A stretch of DNA of 64,000 nucleotides from Gigaspora margarita (GCA_009809945.1 WTPW01000757.1:171925-235924), one strand, 5' to 3'. Shown: positions 11,463 to 23,400, numbered from the stretch's first letter. Numbers and translations are program-made. The notes: generated by a model not told the origin, from the sequence alone.

Positions 11463-11470
11463 CTTGATAG

Positions 11471-12396
11471 TTTTATGAAACTAGTCGAGGCACAGTCATT
11501 TAATACACTTGTTATTGTAGTATTCTTTATACAAGAGATTTCTGCAATTTGAAAATTTCTTCAGTTATTGTAATACTACTATTTCTTGTATTCGATTTTT
11601 ATTTTATTTTTTTTTAAAAAAAAATAAATAATTGAAATAAAGTTTAAATTACTACAGTAGCAAAGTTTATTGAATGACGTGTTGCACAGGTTGTTATATC
11701 ATGCCCATGGGTTATTTTATGAATATCAGTAAACATGGTGAATTTCACAGAATAATAGTAAACCACGTGGCTTTCAGCCAAATAATTTTACTATTATTCT
11801 ATAGAATACACTGTATTCACTGATATCTATTAAATAACAAGTATGTATAAATATGATATCTTATATCTCCACAATAGTATGCTCCAGTTGTAGTTTTAGT
11901 TTAGTTGTAGCTTTAACCAAGTAGAGTGAGAAAGCTTGAAGCAATGTTTAATGTTGTAAAGTAATAACATTCAAAATTAAGTTAGTAATTCTCTAATAGG
12001 CATTGAATAAACAGTTATTATTATAAACTAATAACTTCTGATATGTAAAATTTGTATAAAAGTCTAATCCTGTTATTGATTTCTAAAACTTTGTGATTGT
12101 ATAACAAACATCATTAAGAATCTTAACAATTAGTCAAAATCTTGTGACCTCATATTAAAGCCTCAGTACATAAACTAGAGCTCTATTTTAATTCCAATTA
12201 ATTGTACCAAGTCTATCCACACCTCAATCAAAGCCTTACTATCATTATTAGTATTTAGATAGAGTAGTTTAGTTGATTTTTTAGTGTTAGTAGTGTATAG
12301 CTACTATATTTAATGGAGGGTTCTTACAACATAGTACTTGTGAAACTCATAAAATTAATAGTAAAGAGATTAAAAATGTGTTACTATCACTGTTAC
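11471..12396. other. Spacer with an imperfect palindrome at about 11706-11843
   Basis: The only structure is an imperfect inverted repeat: gttattttatgaatatcagt on the left versus actgatatctattaaataac on the right. It may be an old MITE; no target duplication was recognised. No gene seen. Confidence 0.45.
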
Positions 12397-14429
12397 AGTC
12401 ATAGGACATGTTCTTTTTATTGCTGTTTTTATAAAAATTATAATAAAAACATATGAATTTACAATAGATTTGAATTAGAAGATTCTTTTAAATTATAGGG
12501 GTGTAGCAACTTAGGGAAGTTGGTAAGTTGTCACCCCAAGTGGCAGGTCTAGGATTCAAATTCTACTAGCGATGCTTTTAAAAATAGACCTGTGTTCCGG
12601 TAACTATTTTTGTCAATTGGTTGGGTACATTACCTGTAGGCCTTGGTACACCATCTTGAATGGGAGCTTCTGGGCGCACAAAAATCCAAGGAACCAGAGA
12701 AATGGAAACCTATTTGGCAAGCCCCGAGTAAGGAGATAGCAAAGATCTTTGACAGTGCTACCAAAACCAGAATATTAAAAACTGGAGCCAGAGAATCTGA
12801 TGACAAGATCCTTGTAGAGGGGTCCACTAACCTGGCTGCCAGAGTCACACCAGAGAAAAAGGACCTATGTTCTGGCAGTAGGTACCAAGAGAAGAAAGCC
12901 ATATCAACACTTCTGAGCTAACTGGTTTGAAGGTTTGGGAATCTGGTGTAAGGACCAGTAGGATGGTGATAGTAGGTGCTGGGATTGGAGTAAACCTTGC
13001 AAGGGCAAAAGTAGATAATGGTAGCAGTTTAATAGTTAGCCCTAACTACAAGTATATAGATAAAGCTGTAGTGTAAGTTACTGAAGCATAGGTAATATCT
13101 GTGTGGGACAGGAACTGCTCTACCAAGTGTGCTACAAGATAAATTAGTCCTAAGGGGATTCCGCACAGAATCTGGGACTGGCCTTGACTGACTTATGTAT
13201 CAGAGGACTGTACCAGTATACAAGTAGGATTGACAGGCGAAGCATGGACCAGAGGGTTTAAATAGATAACCCCCTAGTTGGGTTGCAGGTATGGCAATTA
13301 GTGTAGAACCTTCGGGCGGACTACTTAAATTAGACAACCAAAAGTTGTACATGTAGCTAGTTGTACTCTTATCAATGTAACAAATATCGGGTACTCAAAG
13401 AGGCGCCCTTAATCCGTATACTTGAATAAATGCCTTTATCCTATAGTAGTAACTTTGACACAAAAAAAAAAAAAGGATTCTTTTAAATCTAACTTATTAA
13501 CTTAAAATTAAATTTTTCGGGGTATAGAACAAAAGGAGAAAAAAAATTGGGCTTAAAGATCGAATTAAAATTTCACTAATTTTGCAAAAAACGAAAATGT
13601 TACTTTGCTAAAATTGAATATTTTTCAATTTTGAGATGAGAAGTATATATAAAAATATGCATGAACAACTTTACTTAGTTAGCAAAAGTAGGTTATCTTG
13701 TAAGAAAAATGGGTTATCTATGTGCTAAAGTTAAAATTTATCATACAACTTTTTTTCTTATTAGGTAACCTATTTTGGACTCTTAAGCAAAGTTGTTCAG
13801 CATGTAATTTTATATTATATGTGAGATTAATACGCACTTTTCAGACCTTTTACTAAGTGAAAAATGGGGTTAAAGTTCAAAAAAAAATTTTTCTAAAAAA
13901 TAATTTTTTTTAGAAAAAAATTTTTTTTTGACCTTTAACCCCATTTTTCACTTAGTAAAAGGTCCAAAAAGTGCTTTTCAATTTAAATATAATGTAAAAT
14001 TACATGCTGAACAACTTTGCTAAAAAGCCCAAAGTAGGTTACTTAATAAGAAAAAAAGTTGTATTATGAAATATGATAAATTTTAACTTTAGACATAGAT
14101 AACCCATTTTTCTTACAAGGTAACCTATTTTCGCCAACTAAGTAAAGTTGTTCATGCATGTTTTTATATATACTTCTCATCTCAAAATTGAAAAATATTG
14201 GCAAAGTTACATTTTCATTTTTTGCAAAATAAGCAAAATTTTAATTCGATCTTTAAGCCCAATTTTTTCTTCTCCCCTTGTTCTATACCCCTAAAAAATT
14301 TAATTTTAAGTTATAAGTTAGATTTAAAAGATTCTTCTAATCCAAATCTATAGTAAATTCATATGTTTTTATTATAATTTTTATTTGTAAACAACATTTG
14401 GACCATTTTTAAGGACATGTCCTATGACT
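12397..14429. mobile_element. Long-inverted-repeat (fold-back) element split by a SINE
   Basis: Outer ends AGTCATAGGACATGT / ACATGTCCTATGACT. The two arms are inverted copies almost to the centre (about 13870-13925), with blocks such as ggcttaaagatcgaattaaa (left) matched by tttaattcgatctttaagcc (right). After subtracting the inserted SINE the element is about 1.05 kb with arms near 0.5 kb. The left arm is slightly shorter next to its end. No ORF, and no clear target duplication. The class is therefore undetermined. Confidence 0.8.
12494..13475 (+). mobile_element. tRNA-derived SINE, copy 2
   Basis: Full-length copy about 980 bp long, inserted in the left arm of the palindromic element. A perfect 13 bp duplication gattcttttaaat (12481-12493 and 13476-13488) flanks it. 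tRNA-like head (gggaagttgg near 12514-12523, then ggattcaaattc) and a poly(A) end at 13462-13474. Its overlapping opposite-strand open frames (12630-12921) are not genes. Confidence 0.87.
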
Positions 14430-15116
14430 AATTAAAATTTTAAGATTATAACTAAGCTTTATTAATTTGCAATATATAGATAATATATAGTTATTGGATG
14501 CAAAGCAGTCAATAACAGAATTATTTGCAAAATGATTTCTTTTATCTGGCTATATATAAGCATTCAATAACATGTGGTTTATAACAACTAAACCAACAGA
14601 CTAATTTGAGTTCTTTTGGTGATAATTGCATCATTATCAAATAAAGAAGTCATTTGATAATAATGCAATCACTATCAAAATAACTCTAATTATTCTGGTG
14701 GTATGATCATAATAGCCTGCAAATAATTTCTTTTACTTCATCTTTCTTAGCTGAATTATAAAATTTTAACATCTAAACTTTAAATGCATTTATTTTATTA
14801 TTGAAATCAGAAAACTCACACTACAAATTTATATAAGGGTTCATGATAAATATTCTTAACTATAACAGATAAAAATTAGGCATAATTTTATATTAAATTT
14901 AAAAATAGTTCACTCAACACATAATGCAATTCATAGATTTACCAACTGCTTGGAATCTTGATAATAAATCTACTTATTTGAGTATAGATATGAGTGGACT
15001 TAGAGTGAATTATGTGGTACTTAGTGAATAAATTTCATGTGCATAAAATTTTTATATGCTTATACTAATACAGGCTGGTTAGCTTAAAATTATATCCATC
15101 GCTAGCATAATAATAC
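14430..15116. other. Spacer with a 79 bp hairpin at 14608-14686
   Basis: Arms of 35 bp (starting gagttcttttggtgataatt and its inverted counterpart) around a 9-base loop, possibly a very small MITE. Otherwise no gene. Confidence 0.55.
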
Positions 15117-15748
15117 TGTCATAGAACGAGTAGTTAATATGATTTTTATTAGAATATTTATTATTATTATAATTTTTATTTTATTATTATCTTTAGTATT
15201 TCATATATTGTTATTATTATTTGAAAAGTTAGATATTTAGAATAGTTCATATTGCTTATAACACTTATATTACTTATAACACTTATAACACTTATACCGC
15301 TTATAATGCTTATACTGCTTATAATGCTTATACTGCTTATAACAATTATATTACTTATAACACTTATGTTGCTCATGATGATTGTAACATTTATCATTGT
15401 AAATCAATGCTTATAATGCTTATTCTAAAATATATTTAAAAACACAGAAGTTTGCTTAGTCAAATTAGACCAAGACACCCCGCTTCTCTTTATATTTAAT
15501 AAATATCTTGTAAAAGGAATTTCTTAGAAATATGTACCTAAAGATAGCCCTCTTGCTTATTATTATTAATAAAGAACTATTGTTAAAATATAAATACTAT
15601 CATAAACTACCTACAGAGAAGAGTATAATTTTTTTACAGACTAAAGAATTATATCTGCCTCTTGGACACTGCTATAAACCGCTAAAGGATCCCTGTAGTC
15701 ATGTCATTGTTATAGTAAGGAGTATAAGAAGACCTCCTTACTGTAACA
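15117..15748 (+). repeat. 5' LTR of the gypsy element
   Basis: 632 bp, TGTCATAGAA to CTGTAACA. It includes a run of ttataacactta/ccgcttataatgcttata steps (about 15255-15420) that also lies in the 3' LTR. Aligns to 26397-28254 once the SINE there is ignored. Confidence 0.9.
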
Positions 15749-15750
15749 TT

Positions 15751-15764
15751 TGGTGCCTTCTGGC
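15751..15764 (+). other. Primer binding site
   Basis: tggtgccttctggc begins two bases after the 5' LTR. Its complement ends in ...CACCA, as expected for pairing with a tRNA 3' end. I cannot say which tRNA. Confidence 0.65.
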
Positions 15765-17294
15765 AAAAACTTTTAAAACATTTGGATATTATTGAAACCA
15801 CTTACACTACTTTGCTGCTGTTTATTCTAAAAGGACTCTCTCTCTATATATGCTACTGCTATTTTATCTTACTGCTATTAACACTTCTTTTGCTGCTATT
15901 AATTCTCTCTTGCTGCTTTTTATTCTCTCTTGCTACTGTTTATCTATCTACTTATCTTCTATTGAACTTACTTCTATCTGCTGTATTCTAATAACTGTAT
16001 TTACTAATGAACACTACTGACAATTAACTATCCTAAAGACTTAGATTAGAAGTCATAAGGCATATGACTACTGAATCAACAAATTATATAATCAACATAT
16101 TAGAAAACATCTATTAGAACATCACTAGAACCCTGCTCTTCCTTTTTTTTCTCTTCAACTAAGTGCTCCTGTTCTTTCTTGTCAAGAGTATTATCCTTCT
16201 TCTAGAACTAGTAATTGAATATTGTCACAAACATCATTTGGAAGATTTTGGCATTGGTATTCTGGTACCTACCATGCTGACACTTATAGCTCTCAAACTA
16301 CTAGTAACTTTACTTGCTAACTGCTACCCGAGAACCCTCTACCATCTGTGCATGTATCCAAAATATCATCTTTAGTTGCCACTACCAAATAGAAATTGTA
16401 AACCCAGAAGAAATTGCTCTTGCCATTCTTCAACAATACACTGATCGCACTATTTTACCTCCTATTGACTTTGAATACTATTTTTGATTATTATCTTGAT
16501 CCAGAACCTGAACTAGACAACCAACTATACAACTCTTGCTCAGACTTTGGCTCTTTTATTGCTGATACATCTAGCCAAACCCTCACTACTGCACCTTTTC
16601 TTGATACCCTTGTTGCTTATTCTTCTAGTCCAATCTACATTCTCTTGGCAACAACCATAGTACTACTAGCTCTCACAGTGCTCTCACTCTCCTTGACTCC
16701 CACATATTAGTTTAACTGCAAGCCCTGTAACCATAACGCCCTGACAATTAGCAGTTGATCTTGAACATTTTTTTGATCCTACTACTACCTTCAAATTAAA
16801 TCAACATCTATTTGATACTGTCCCAAAAACTGCTGAAGAAAACCAAGTACCTTTTTTACCACTACCTACAATAAATTTACATATTCTCAATCTATCTGTA
16901 ATCAATCTACTTCCTAATATGGCTTAACAAGCTATAGCTAATGTTGCTAATGCTATCAACACCCTAGCTGCTACTTTTAAAAATAAAGAACCTGAAAAGA
17001 ACCTGCTGACTGTTAGTTTCTTTACTGGAGATAGAACTCAAGGCCCTCTTGAATAGTACACAGAATTTAAGCATGCTGCTATTGCAAACTACTAGAATGT
17101 TGACCGTAGGGTTCCTACAAACCAGGATCAAATCAAACTTTAGGCCAAGTTTGAGTTTGATTTGATTTCAAATCAAACCCAAACTCAAACTGGCATTAAA
17201 AAAATATTTGAGTTTGATTTGAAGCAAACTTTTTAATTAAATTTGAGTTTGATTTGGGTTTGAGTTTGAAGTTTGCAAACTAGTTTGAGTTTGA

Positions 17295-17848
17295 ATACTG
17301 TATATTGCCAAAAATAAGCCACCTCCAAAAGTAAACTACCCTCTCTCTTTTGGTCAAGAAATACAAAAACGTCTTTGACCCAAAAATAAGCTAACACAAT
17401 CAATGAAAGTTCCTATATAGTAAAGTCCAAATTTTACTAAGCAAATCGATTAAAGTCGCTTAAGTAAACTTATTCAGCAGATCAAAATATGTATACCCTA
17501 AAATTTACACGAAACTGAAGAAATTTTTATTAATTGGAATTTAATATTTACGTTCAACGAAGAGATTAAAATTTTAATAACAAAATTATTTGTTGAACGT
17601 AAAAATTAAAAGTCAAATAATAAAAAGTACTCATATTTTGATGAAACTTTCAGGATAGATGTAGTTTGGTCTTCCAAATAAGTTTACTTAAGCGCAAATA
17701 ATGGATTTATATAGTTGAATTTAGACTAAACTATGTAGCAACTAGTGGCGATTGACCAAAAATTGATTTTATCCAAAAATAAGCAACCCCAGATTTTTTG
17801 TATCCAAAATCGTCCAAAAAAGGTAGCTTATTTTCAGAAGCATACAGT
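17295..17848. repeat. TACTGTATAT-family repeat, copy 1
   Basis: Starts TACTGTATATTGCCAAAAAT and ends with the rough inverse (ttattttcagaagcatacagta). The inner part has repeated motifs gtttactta and ttcgttcaacgaa. Shared with the adjacent copy and with copies at about 58190 and 58922. Confidence 0.65.
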
Positions 17849-17860
17849 AATATAAATACT

Positions 17861-18406
17861 GTATATTGCCATAAAATAAGCCACTTCCAAAAATAAACTA
17901 CCCCTTCTATTGGTCAAAAAACTCAAAAATATCTTTGACACAGAAATAAGCTACCCACGATCGATGAAAGTTGCTATATAGTAAAGTCCAAACTTTACTA
18001 AATAAATCGATTAAAGTCGCTTAAGTAAACTTATTTAGAAGTTCAAAATACGTATTCTCTGAAATTTATAACAAAATCAGAGAAGTTTTTATTAATTGGT
18101 TTTTAATTTTTTCGTTCAACGAAGAAATTAAAATTTTATTAACAAAATATATTCGTTGAACATAAAAATTTAAAAGTCAAATAATAAAAAGTACTTATAT
18201 TTTGATGAAACTTTCAGCATATGCGTAGTTGAGTCTTCAAAACAAGTCTACTTAAGCGCTAATAATTAATTTACATAGTAAAATTTAGACTTTACTATGT
18301 AACAACTATTGGCGACTGACCAAAAATTGATTATATCTGAAAATATTCCAGATTTTTAGTGTCCAAAATCGTCCAAAAAAGGTAGCTTATTTTCAGAAAC
18401 ATATGG
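17861..18406. repeat. TACTGTATAT-family repeat, copy 2
   Basis: Directly follows copy 1 after about 12 bp in the same orientation, about 545 bp, with a more diverged right end (cagaaacatatggta). The two are similar enough to suggest tandem duplication within the host element. Confidence 0.65.
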
Positions 18407-19699
18407 TATATTTTTATATTTTAAACAAGTTTACTTAAATATAAAGTAAGAATTAAGAAACTTGTTTAAAATTTAAAAATATATTTATATTATTCAAACT
18501 CAAACTAGTTTGCAAACTTCAAATCAAACTCAAATCAAACTTTGAATGAATTTGGGTTTGGGTTGAGTTTGATTATTTTTTATTTGAGTTTGGTTTGATT
18601 GCAAACTTTATAAAATTTATAGTTTGAGTTTGGTTTGATTTGGGGTTTGATCAAACTCAAATCAAACCCAGATCAAACTTAGGAACCCTAGTTGACCGAA
18701 AATTGGAACTTATCTCTGTATATTTAAAAGAAATTGCCTTAGACTGGTTTTCCTCTCTTGCTACTGCCCACTACTTTTAGTGATAACCATAATTCTGACA
18801 CTAGCTTCAAACACCTTTTTAAAGCTCATTTTATTACCCCCAAGAAAAAAGCTATGTGGCAAAACAGCTTTTCAATATATAACAAGAAACTAGCTCTGTG
18901 ACGAATATATTAATCAATTTTACAAATTAAAAAGACATGTTGATCCTACTAATGGTTTCCCTGCTGACTTTTTAAAACAACTCTTTATCCAAGAACTCTG
19001 CCCTGAGTTTGCTATTAATGTTCAAGCTTCTGAACCTGCTGATCTTGCAACTGCTATGGATACTGCCTGCAAATGGAAAACTGAAAATCTTATAGCCTCT
19101 CCTAATACAGATATAGACAAAGCCATTAAACAATTAACTGACCAAATTGCTCAACTTAGTATTAACCTTGCCCAGAAGCAACAACCTTCTAACCTTACTG
19201 TCAACTATGCTAACTCTCCTTAACAAACCAACCCAATCAAACAACCCCCCTACTTGTTACTATTGAAGTAGAACTGGTCATTTTATTGCTCACTATCAAA
19301 CTAAAAAAAATAATCAAAACTAAGAACAAGAAAGAACAGATAATCCACCAACAACAATTATCAATAAGACTTATATAGAAACAGATCCAGAAGCTGAGAT
19401 ATTTATAATAGGGATTAAGACAATTATAATTAAGACTGAAGCCATTTACGAAATAGTGATAGCTATAATAACTAAGATGACTACTCCTCTAGAATTCATG
19501 AAAGATCCTCTATCTCTTCATGGAGACCTTCTAATCACACCCCCTCACCTTACTATAGAAATGTTAATTACCTTGATAGAACTCCTTCTGATGCCACTAG
19601 TACCTCTAACAACCAAACTCTTAATCTCCAAAAATAGAAAACACTTTTGAACAATACCTCTATTCATACTGCTTTATTCTTCTATTGTATGAAGAAGCA

Positions 19700-20215
19700 A
19701 AAACTGCTAACTTGATTAGACACCTGCTCATACTGCACTGGTTAAATGCAACATTCAACTGAACCAGAAACCCTACCAAGCTATCATTGTAGTGGAGCCT
19801 CTATTAGTATGATTGCTCACAAAGTAGTTCAAGACTTAGAATTGAAAATATAACAAGCCTCTACTAGCCTCATTATACCTGCTACTAGAACCTCTGCTTA
19901 CTCTCTAGGGATTATTCAAGACCTCTCTGTAGAAATTGATGGTACTATTGTTTCTATTACAGTTGAAGTTGTACCTGCTACTTCCTACTCCCTATTGCTT
20001 GGAAATGACTAGTTAAAGAAGATTAAAGCCAGCTATAACTGAAAGAATAGTCACTATTTATTTGAATGGAAAAACAAGAAACATACTATCTCTGCTTCCT
20101 ATAAAAGCAACCAACTACTACCATCCCAACCTACTATTACTGATCCTGCAGAATTTGACACTTATGAACAAAAATATTTAGTACCCCAAGAAGCTTATGC
20201 TTTTAACTGAGAACC
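19700..20215 (+). pseudogene. Retropepsin-type protease remnant of the gypsy element
   Basis: The translated pieces read as a retroviral-type aspartic protease: GASISMI follows the active-site position, then VQDLEL, a long beta-rich stretch, and SLLLGND near the end. The catalytic Asp-Ser-Gly is broken: the codon expected before the Ser has lost one base (near 19788), putting the rest in another frame. Further stops lie near 19852 and 20012. In an active element this domain would cut the Gag-Pol polyprotein. Confidence 0.7.
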
Positions 20216-20235
20216 AGACATGATCCCTACCTCTG

Positions 20236-20664
20236 ATGATGATGCCAACCCATGGATTATCTATCAGCCTAGACATAGAAGATAAAACCCTTTTATGTGA
20301 AAACTGTAGATCACCTGATCACCTCTTCACCAACTGTCATACCAACTGTTGTAATTACTACCAACATAAAGGGCACATTGCTGTTCACTGCTCACAACAA
20401 TTGCCCAAATGGACCTCTTGTTGCATTTGCAATAGAAATGACCATCTGTATCGAAACTGCTCTGAGAATGTTTGCCATACTTGTAGAATGACAGGCCATA
20501 TTGCTATTGATTGTCTTCTTGCCACCCTCAAGGAACAGAACCGGGTTTGTCAATATGGATATGATCCTAATATAGTTGAAGCCAAAAGACTGTATAATTG
20601 TAGTTCAAAGCATACTCACCATTGCTATCACTATAAAAAGTCTAATAGACCAGATGACTTATAG
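20236..20664 (+). CDS. Zinc-knuckle array ORF between protease and RT (gypsy element)
   Basis: 142-codon open frame carrying four CCHC-type knuckle positions: CENCRSPDHLFTNC, CCNYYQHKGHIAVHC (second Cys replaced by Tyr), CICNRNDHLYRNC with its preceding Cys, and CHTCRMTGHIAIDC. CCHC knuckles bind single-stranded nucleic acid. In Ty3/gypsy elements knuckles normally sit at the C-terminus of gag, upstream of protease; here an array lies downstream of it. The tail has more Cys/His pairs (CSSKHTHHC). The frame may be part of a longer ORF that runs, with breaks, to 21537. Confidence 0.65.
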   Translation: MMMPTHGLSISLDIEDKTLLCENCRSPDHLFTNCHTNCCNYYQHKGHIAVHCSQQLPKWTSCCICNRNDHLYRNCSENVCHTCRMTGHIAIDCLLATLKEQNRVCQYGYDPNIVEAKRLYNCSSKHTHHCYHYKKSNRPDDL

Positions 20665-21111
20665 GCTCTTAATAATCAGTTTGTCTGCCAAGGATGTTAT
20701 TCTGACTACCACTATGAACTCACCTCTAATGACCCTCAACGCATCTATTATTATAAATAAGGAGATGTATGTGGAACTCTTGTTTCATGCAAGATTTGTA
20801 AAAAAACAAGACCTACCTCTAGAGTATATAGTTTAGAAAGCCTAGAACAAGCCCTTTGGCTTTGTAACCTTGAACACTTCTATGCTTACAAAGCAGGACA
20901 AGATATTTTCTATTACTCTAACTATAACCTATAGACTAAAATCAAACATTATACCAAGTCCAACCAAAGTGCTGAATCTCAATACAAAATAAACCAGACT
21001 CACATTTATAGACTAGCCATGATTTTCTTACAAAAAAGTAACCACTATGTGGCTGAAGCATTGGAACCTCAAGTGACTAACTGAATTTACTAACCATGGA
21101 GCCCAAAAGAA

Positions 21112-21537
21112 ATGTCTTTAATACTTTGTGCTAAATATGGTTTTCTAAAAGAAAATGAAAAAACCCAATTACAACAAGCTCTTAAAATTTCTTTTGATAC
21201 TAGCTATCCTGAATTTTGTAAAGAAACTGCTCTTGCTGACCTTAGAAGAAACTTCTCAGACTCTGTTAATCTCTGCAAGGAATGTTCTTATATTAAACAC
21301 CAAGAAGAACTAGATGAACATGATAGATACTGTGCTGACTGCGAACCTCTTCCACCATCCATATTTGAACCAGAACCAGAAACTGTACCAGAAGAACCTG
21401 TTAGAGATAACCAGAATGTTGTTACCATAGATGCTTTAGAAAAATTACAACAACAAATTACCCTACAGAACCAGACCATTGAACAACTTCAATACCAAGT
21501 CCAAAAACTTGAAACCTTTAAACAACAGCTACTTTAA
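21112..21537 (+). CDS. Acidic coiled-coil ORF between protease and RT (gypsy element)
   Basis: 141-codon open frame. Middle section has CKEC and CADC pairs (a possible metal site), then a Pro/Glu-rich linker (EPEPETVPEEP) and a C-terminal Gln/Leu heptad-like stretch (LEKLQQQITLQNQTIEQLQY) that should form a coiled coil. I know no named family. Its position suggests it belongs with the zinc-knuckle ORF as an extra structural protein of this retroelement lineage. Confidence 0.5.
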   Translation: MSLILCAKYGFLKENEKTQLQQALKISFDTSYPEFCKETALADLRRNFSDSVNLCKECSYIKHQEELDEHDRYCADCEPLPPSIFEPEPETVPEEPVRDNQNVVTIDALEKLQQQITLQNQTIEQLQYQVQKLETFKQQLL

Positions 21538-21764
21538 CTCATTTAACAAAATATTCAAAAGAACTAATGCTTTTACAACCCTTTTTACCAATCCAAATTT
21601 TAGATAATCCTAGATAGGATAACAAACTACCTACTGATTAAAAAATAGTATAGATAGACCCCTTGACCATTGCCCCTTAAATTTAGTACCTACCTCTGTA
21701 TATAGTATAGACACTCTTATTCCTTATGAAGAATATATCTTAACATCTGGTACCTTATTAAATA

Positions 21765-22008
21765 GAGTGAGTCAATAGAAATAAGCAAATTTTTTATAAT
21801 AAAATTTTTTTGAAACTTAGAAAAAAATAATTTAACAAATATTTAATCAAATTTGATAAAAATTTTTTTAAATCAATTTTATAAACTTATAGAATTAATT
21901 AAAAAAAAAATTATCAAATTTGATCAAGTTTTTGTTAAATTATTTTAATTTAAACTTTTAAAAAAAGTTACTAAAAAAAATTTGCTTGATTTCTATTGAC
22001 TCACCCCC
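21765..22008. mobile_element. 244 bp AT-rich MITE upstream of RT
   Basis: Inverted ends GAGTGAGTCAATAGAAAT on the left and ATTTCTATTGACTCACCCCC on the right; inner arms also pair (atcaaatttgat). A 5 bp aaata borders both sides, but it is AT-rich and weak as a target duplication. It interrupts the reading frame leading into reverse transcriptase. Confidence 0.65.
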
Positions 22009-22029
22009 AAATATAGGCCTTCTTACTGC

Positions 22030-23000
22030 TGACCAAGGACTTAGATTTAGACACTTACTTGAAAAATTTGCAGATATTTTTGCAACAGATATGAATGAAT
22101 TAGGTCGAACTGACTTAGTATCTCATCACATCTTTATAGAAGAAGTACCTCCAATTCACTCTAGACCTTACTCTGTACCTTTAAATGAACAGATATTTAT
22201 TAAAGAGGATTCAACAGATGATAAAACACAAGCTTATCCGATCTTCTGATAATCCTTGGTCTTTTCCTGTTGTTCTAGTGAAAAAGAAAAATAGTAAATT
22301 ACGCTTTTGTATAGACTATCGAAAGCTTAATAAAGTTACCAAAAGGACACCTAACCTCTGTCCCGCATAGACAAAATGTTGAATACCCTTGCCAGATCAT
22401 ATTGGTTTTCTACTTTGAATCTTGCAAGTAGATACTAGCAAGTTGCAATGCACCTTTGAGACAAAAAAAAGACTGCATTTGTAACCTGCTATGGAACCTA
22501 CAAATTTAATGTGATGCTTTTTGGACTTTGTAATATCCCTGCTATATTTTAAAGACTTATAGACTGGGTATATTGATGGAATCATATGGAAGTTCATAGT
22601 TGTTTATCTGAATGACACTATAGTATATTCTCAAATATTTGATGACTATTTTAAACATTTGAATAAAGTCTTCTGAAGAATTAAGAAAGCTGTATTACAG
22701 CTTAACATCAAGAACTATAATTTTTGGATGCAACATTTACTATTCTTAGGACATATCATCGCACCTAGTGGAATAGCCCCAGACCCTGCAAAAATAGAAG
22801 CTGTTCAAAAGATACAGCTACCACAAAATATAACCCAACTTCACTTATTCTTAGAACTAGCTGGATATTATAAACAATTTTTCCAAAACTTTTCTGCTAT
22901 TGCTAAACCATTAAATCGATTGTTACAAAAAGATAAACCCTACAGATGGACCCATGTTCAACAAAAAGCCTTCAAAGAATTAAAATACTGATTAACTACT
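22030..23000 (+). pseudogene. Reverse transcriptase remnant (gypsy element)
   Basis: Clear Ty3/gypsy RT in broken frames: [13 protein letters not shown] and [16 protein letters not shown] (about 22250-22345), a W-for-stop loss in the conserved YWQVAM region (about 22433), FGLC near 22522, and the catalytic box at 22605-22616, which reads Tyr-Leu-Asn-Asp instead of the normal Tyr-x-Asp-Asp. The connection region at 22728-22991 is open (FLGHIIAPSGI, AGYYKQF). With an active-site Asp lost and several stops it cannot copy RNA. Confidence 0.85.
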
Positions 23001-23400
23001 GCACCCATATTAGCCTACTCAGATTTTAGAAAGACATTTATTTTGCTACTGATACTTCTTACAATGTATTTGGTGCTATTCTCAGCCAACTGGACTACAA
23101 TCAAAAGAACACCCATCGCTTATACTAGCAAAAGCCTTTGAAAAAAAGAAGTAAACTACAGCACAACAGAATTTGAATGTGCTGCTGTAGTATGGGCTAT
23201 TGAACACTTTCACAAATATTTCGGTACTACTTACTTTATATTAGTTACAGACCACTTTGCTTTAAAATAGCTACGCTCTGCTGAACCTAAAGGAAGAATT
23301 GGAAGATGGATTCTTAAACTCCAACTTTATAACTTTGAAATCCTCTACTAACCAAGCAGAATTCACTCTATATTGATGCTTTATCACACCTCCTGACACA
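23000..23400 (+). pseudogene. RNase H remnant (gypsy element)
   Basis: Follows RT directly. Recognisable pieces: FATDTSYNVFGAILSQ (the Asp position of the RNase H core), an NYSTTEFECAAVVWA stretch with the conserved Glu, and VTDHFALK. Frames change at least twice and a Trp codon after ALK reads TAG. It would degrade the RNA strand during reverse transcription. Confidence 0.75.

Larger units (their letters stand above)
17107..18690. mobile_element. 1.58 kb hAT-type non-autonomous element inside gag
   Basis: Perfect 8 bp duplication gttgaccg at 17099-17106 and 18691-18698; the gag frame continues across the two flanks. Termini TAGGGTTCCTA / TAGGAACCCTA. Outer parts are low-complexity caaatcaaactcaaac-type sequence, like the 286 bp element at 4134. 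The middle holds two direct copies of a different 550 bp unit. No transposase. Confidence 0.87.
16380..19440 (+). pseudogene. gag remnant of the gypsy element
   Basis: Frames with gag-like character are visible in pieces: an N-terminal part rich in Asp/Glu/Pro near 16410-16640 with a one-base frame slip at about 16480, a gag core at 16930-17106 resuming at 18691-19200, and one CCHC zinc knuckle at about 19255-19295. In that knuckle two of the three Cys are gone (one is a stop, one is Tyr). An element of 1.58 kb (17107-18690) is inserted in the core. Several Gln positions read TAA or TAG. Gag would form the nucleocapsid particle; this copy cannot. Confidence 0.7.

Noticed and set aside
12630..12921. 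Overlapping ORFs on both strands, also at 7669-8526 and 8961-9621
   Set aside because: They lie inside SINE copies, change with each copy and are not conserved as protein; they are by-products of the repeat.
15240..15420. Regular ttataacacttataccgc steps as a CRISPR array
   Set aside because: Short imperfect direct steps without unique spacers, inside an LTR and present in both LTRs of a eukaryotic element.
16163..16710. Hydrophobic ORFs read as membrane proteins
   Set aside because: They are wrong-frame readings of the gypsy leader and gag region; the gag-like frame is a different one.
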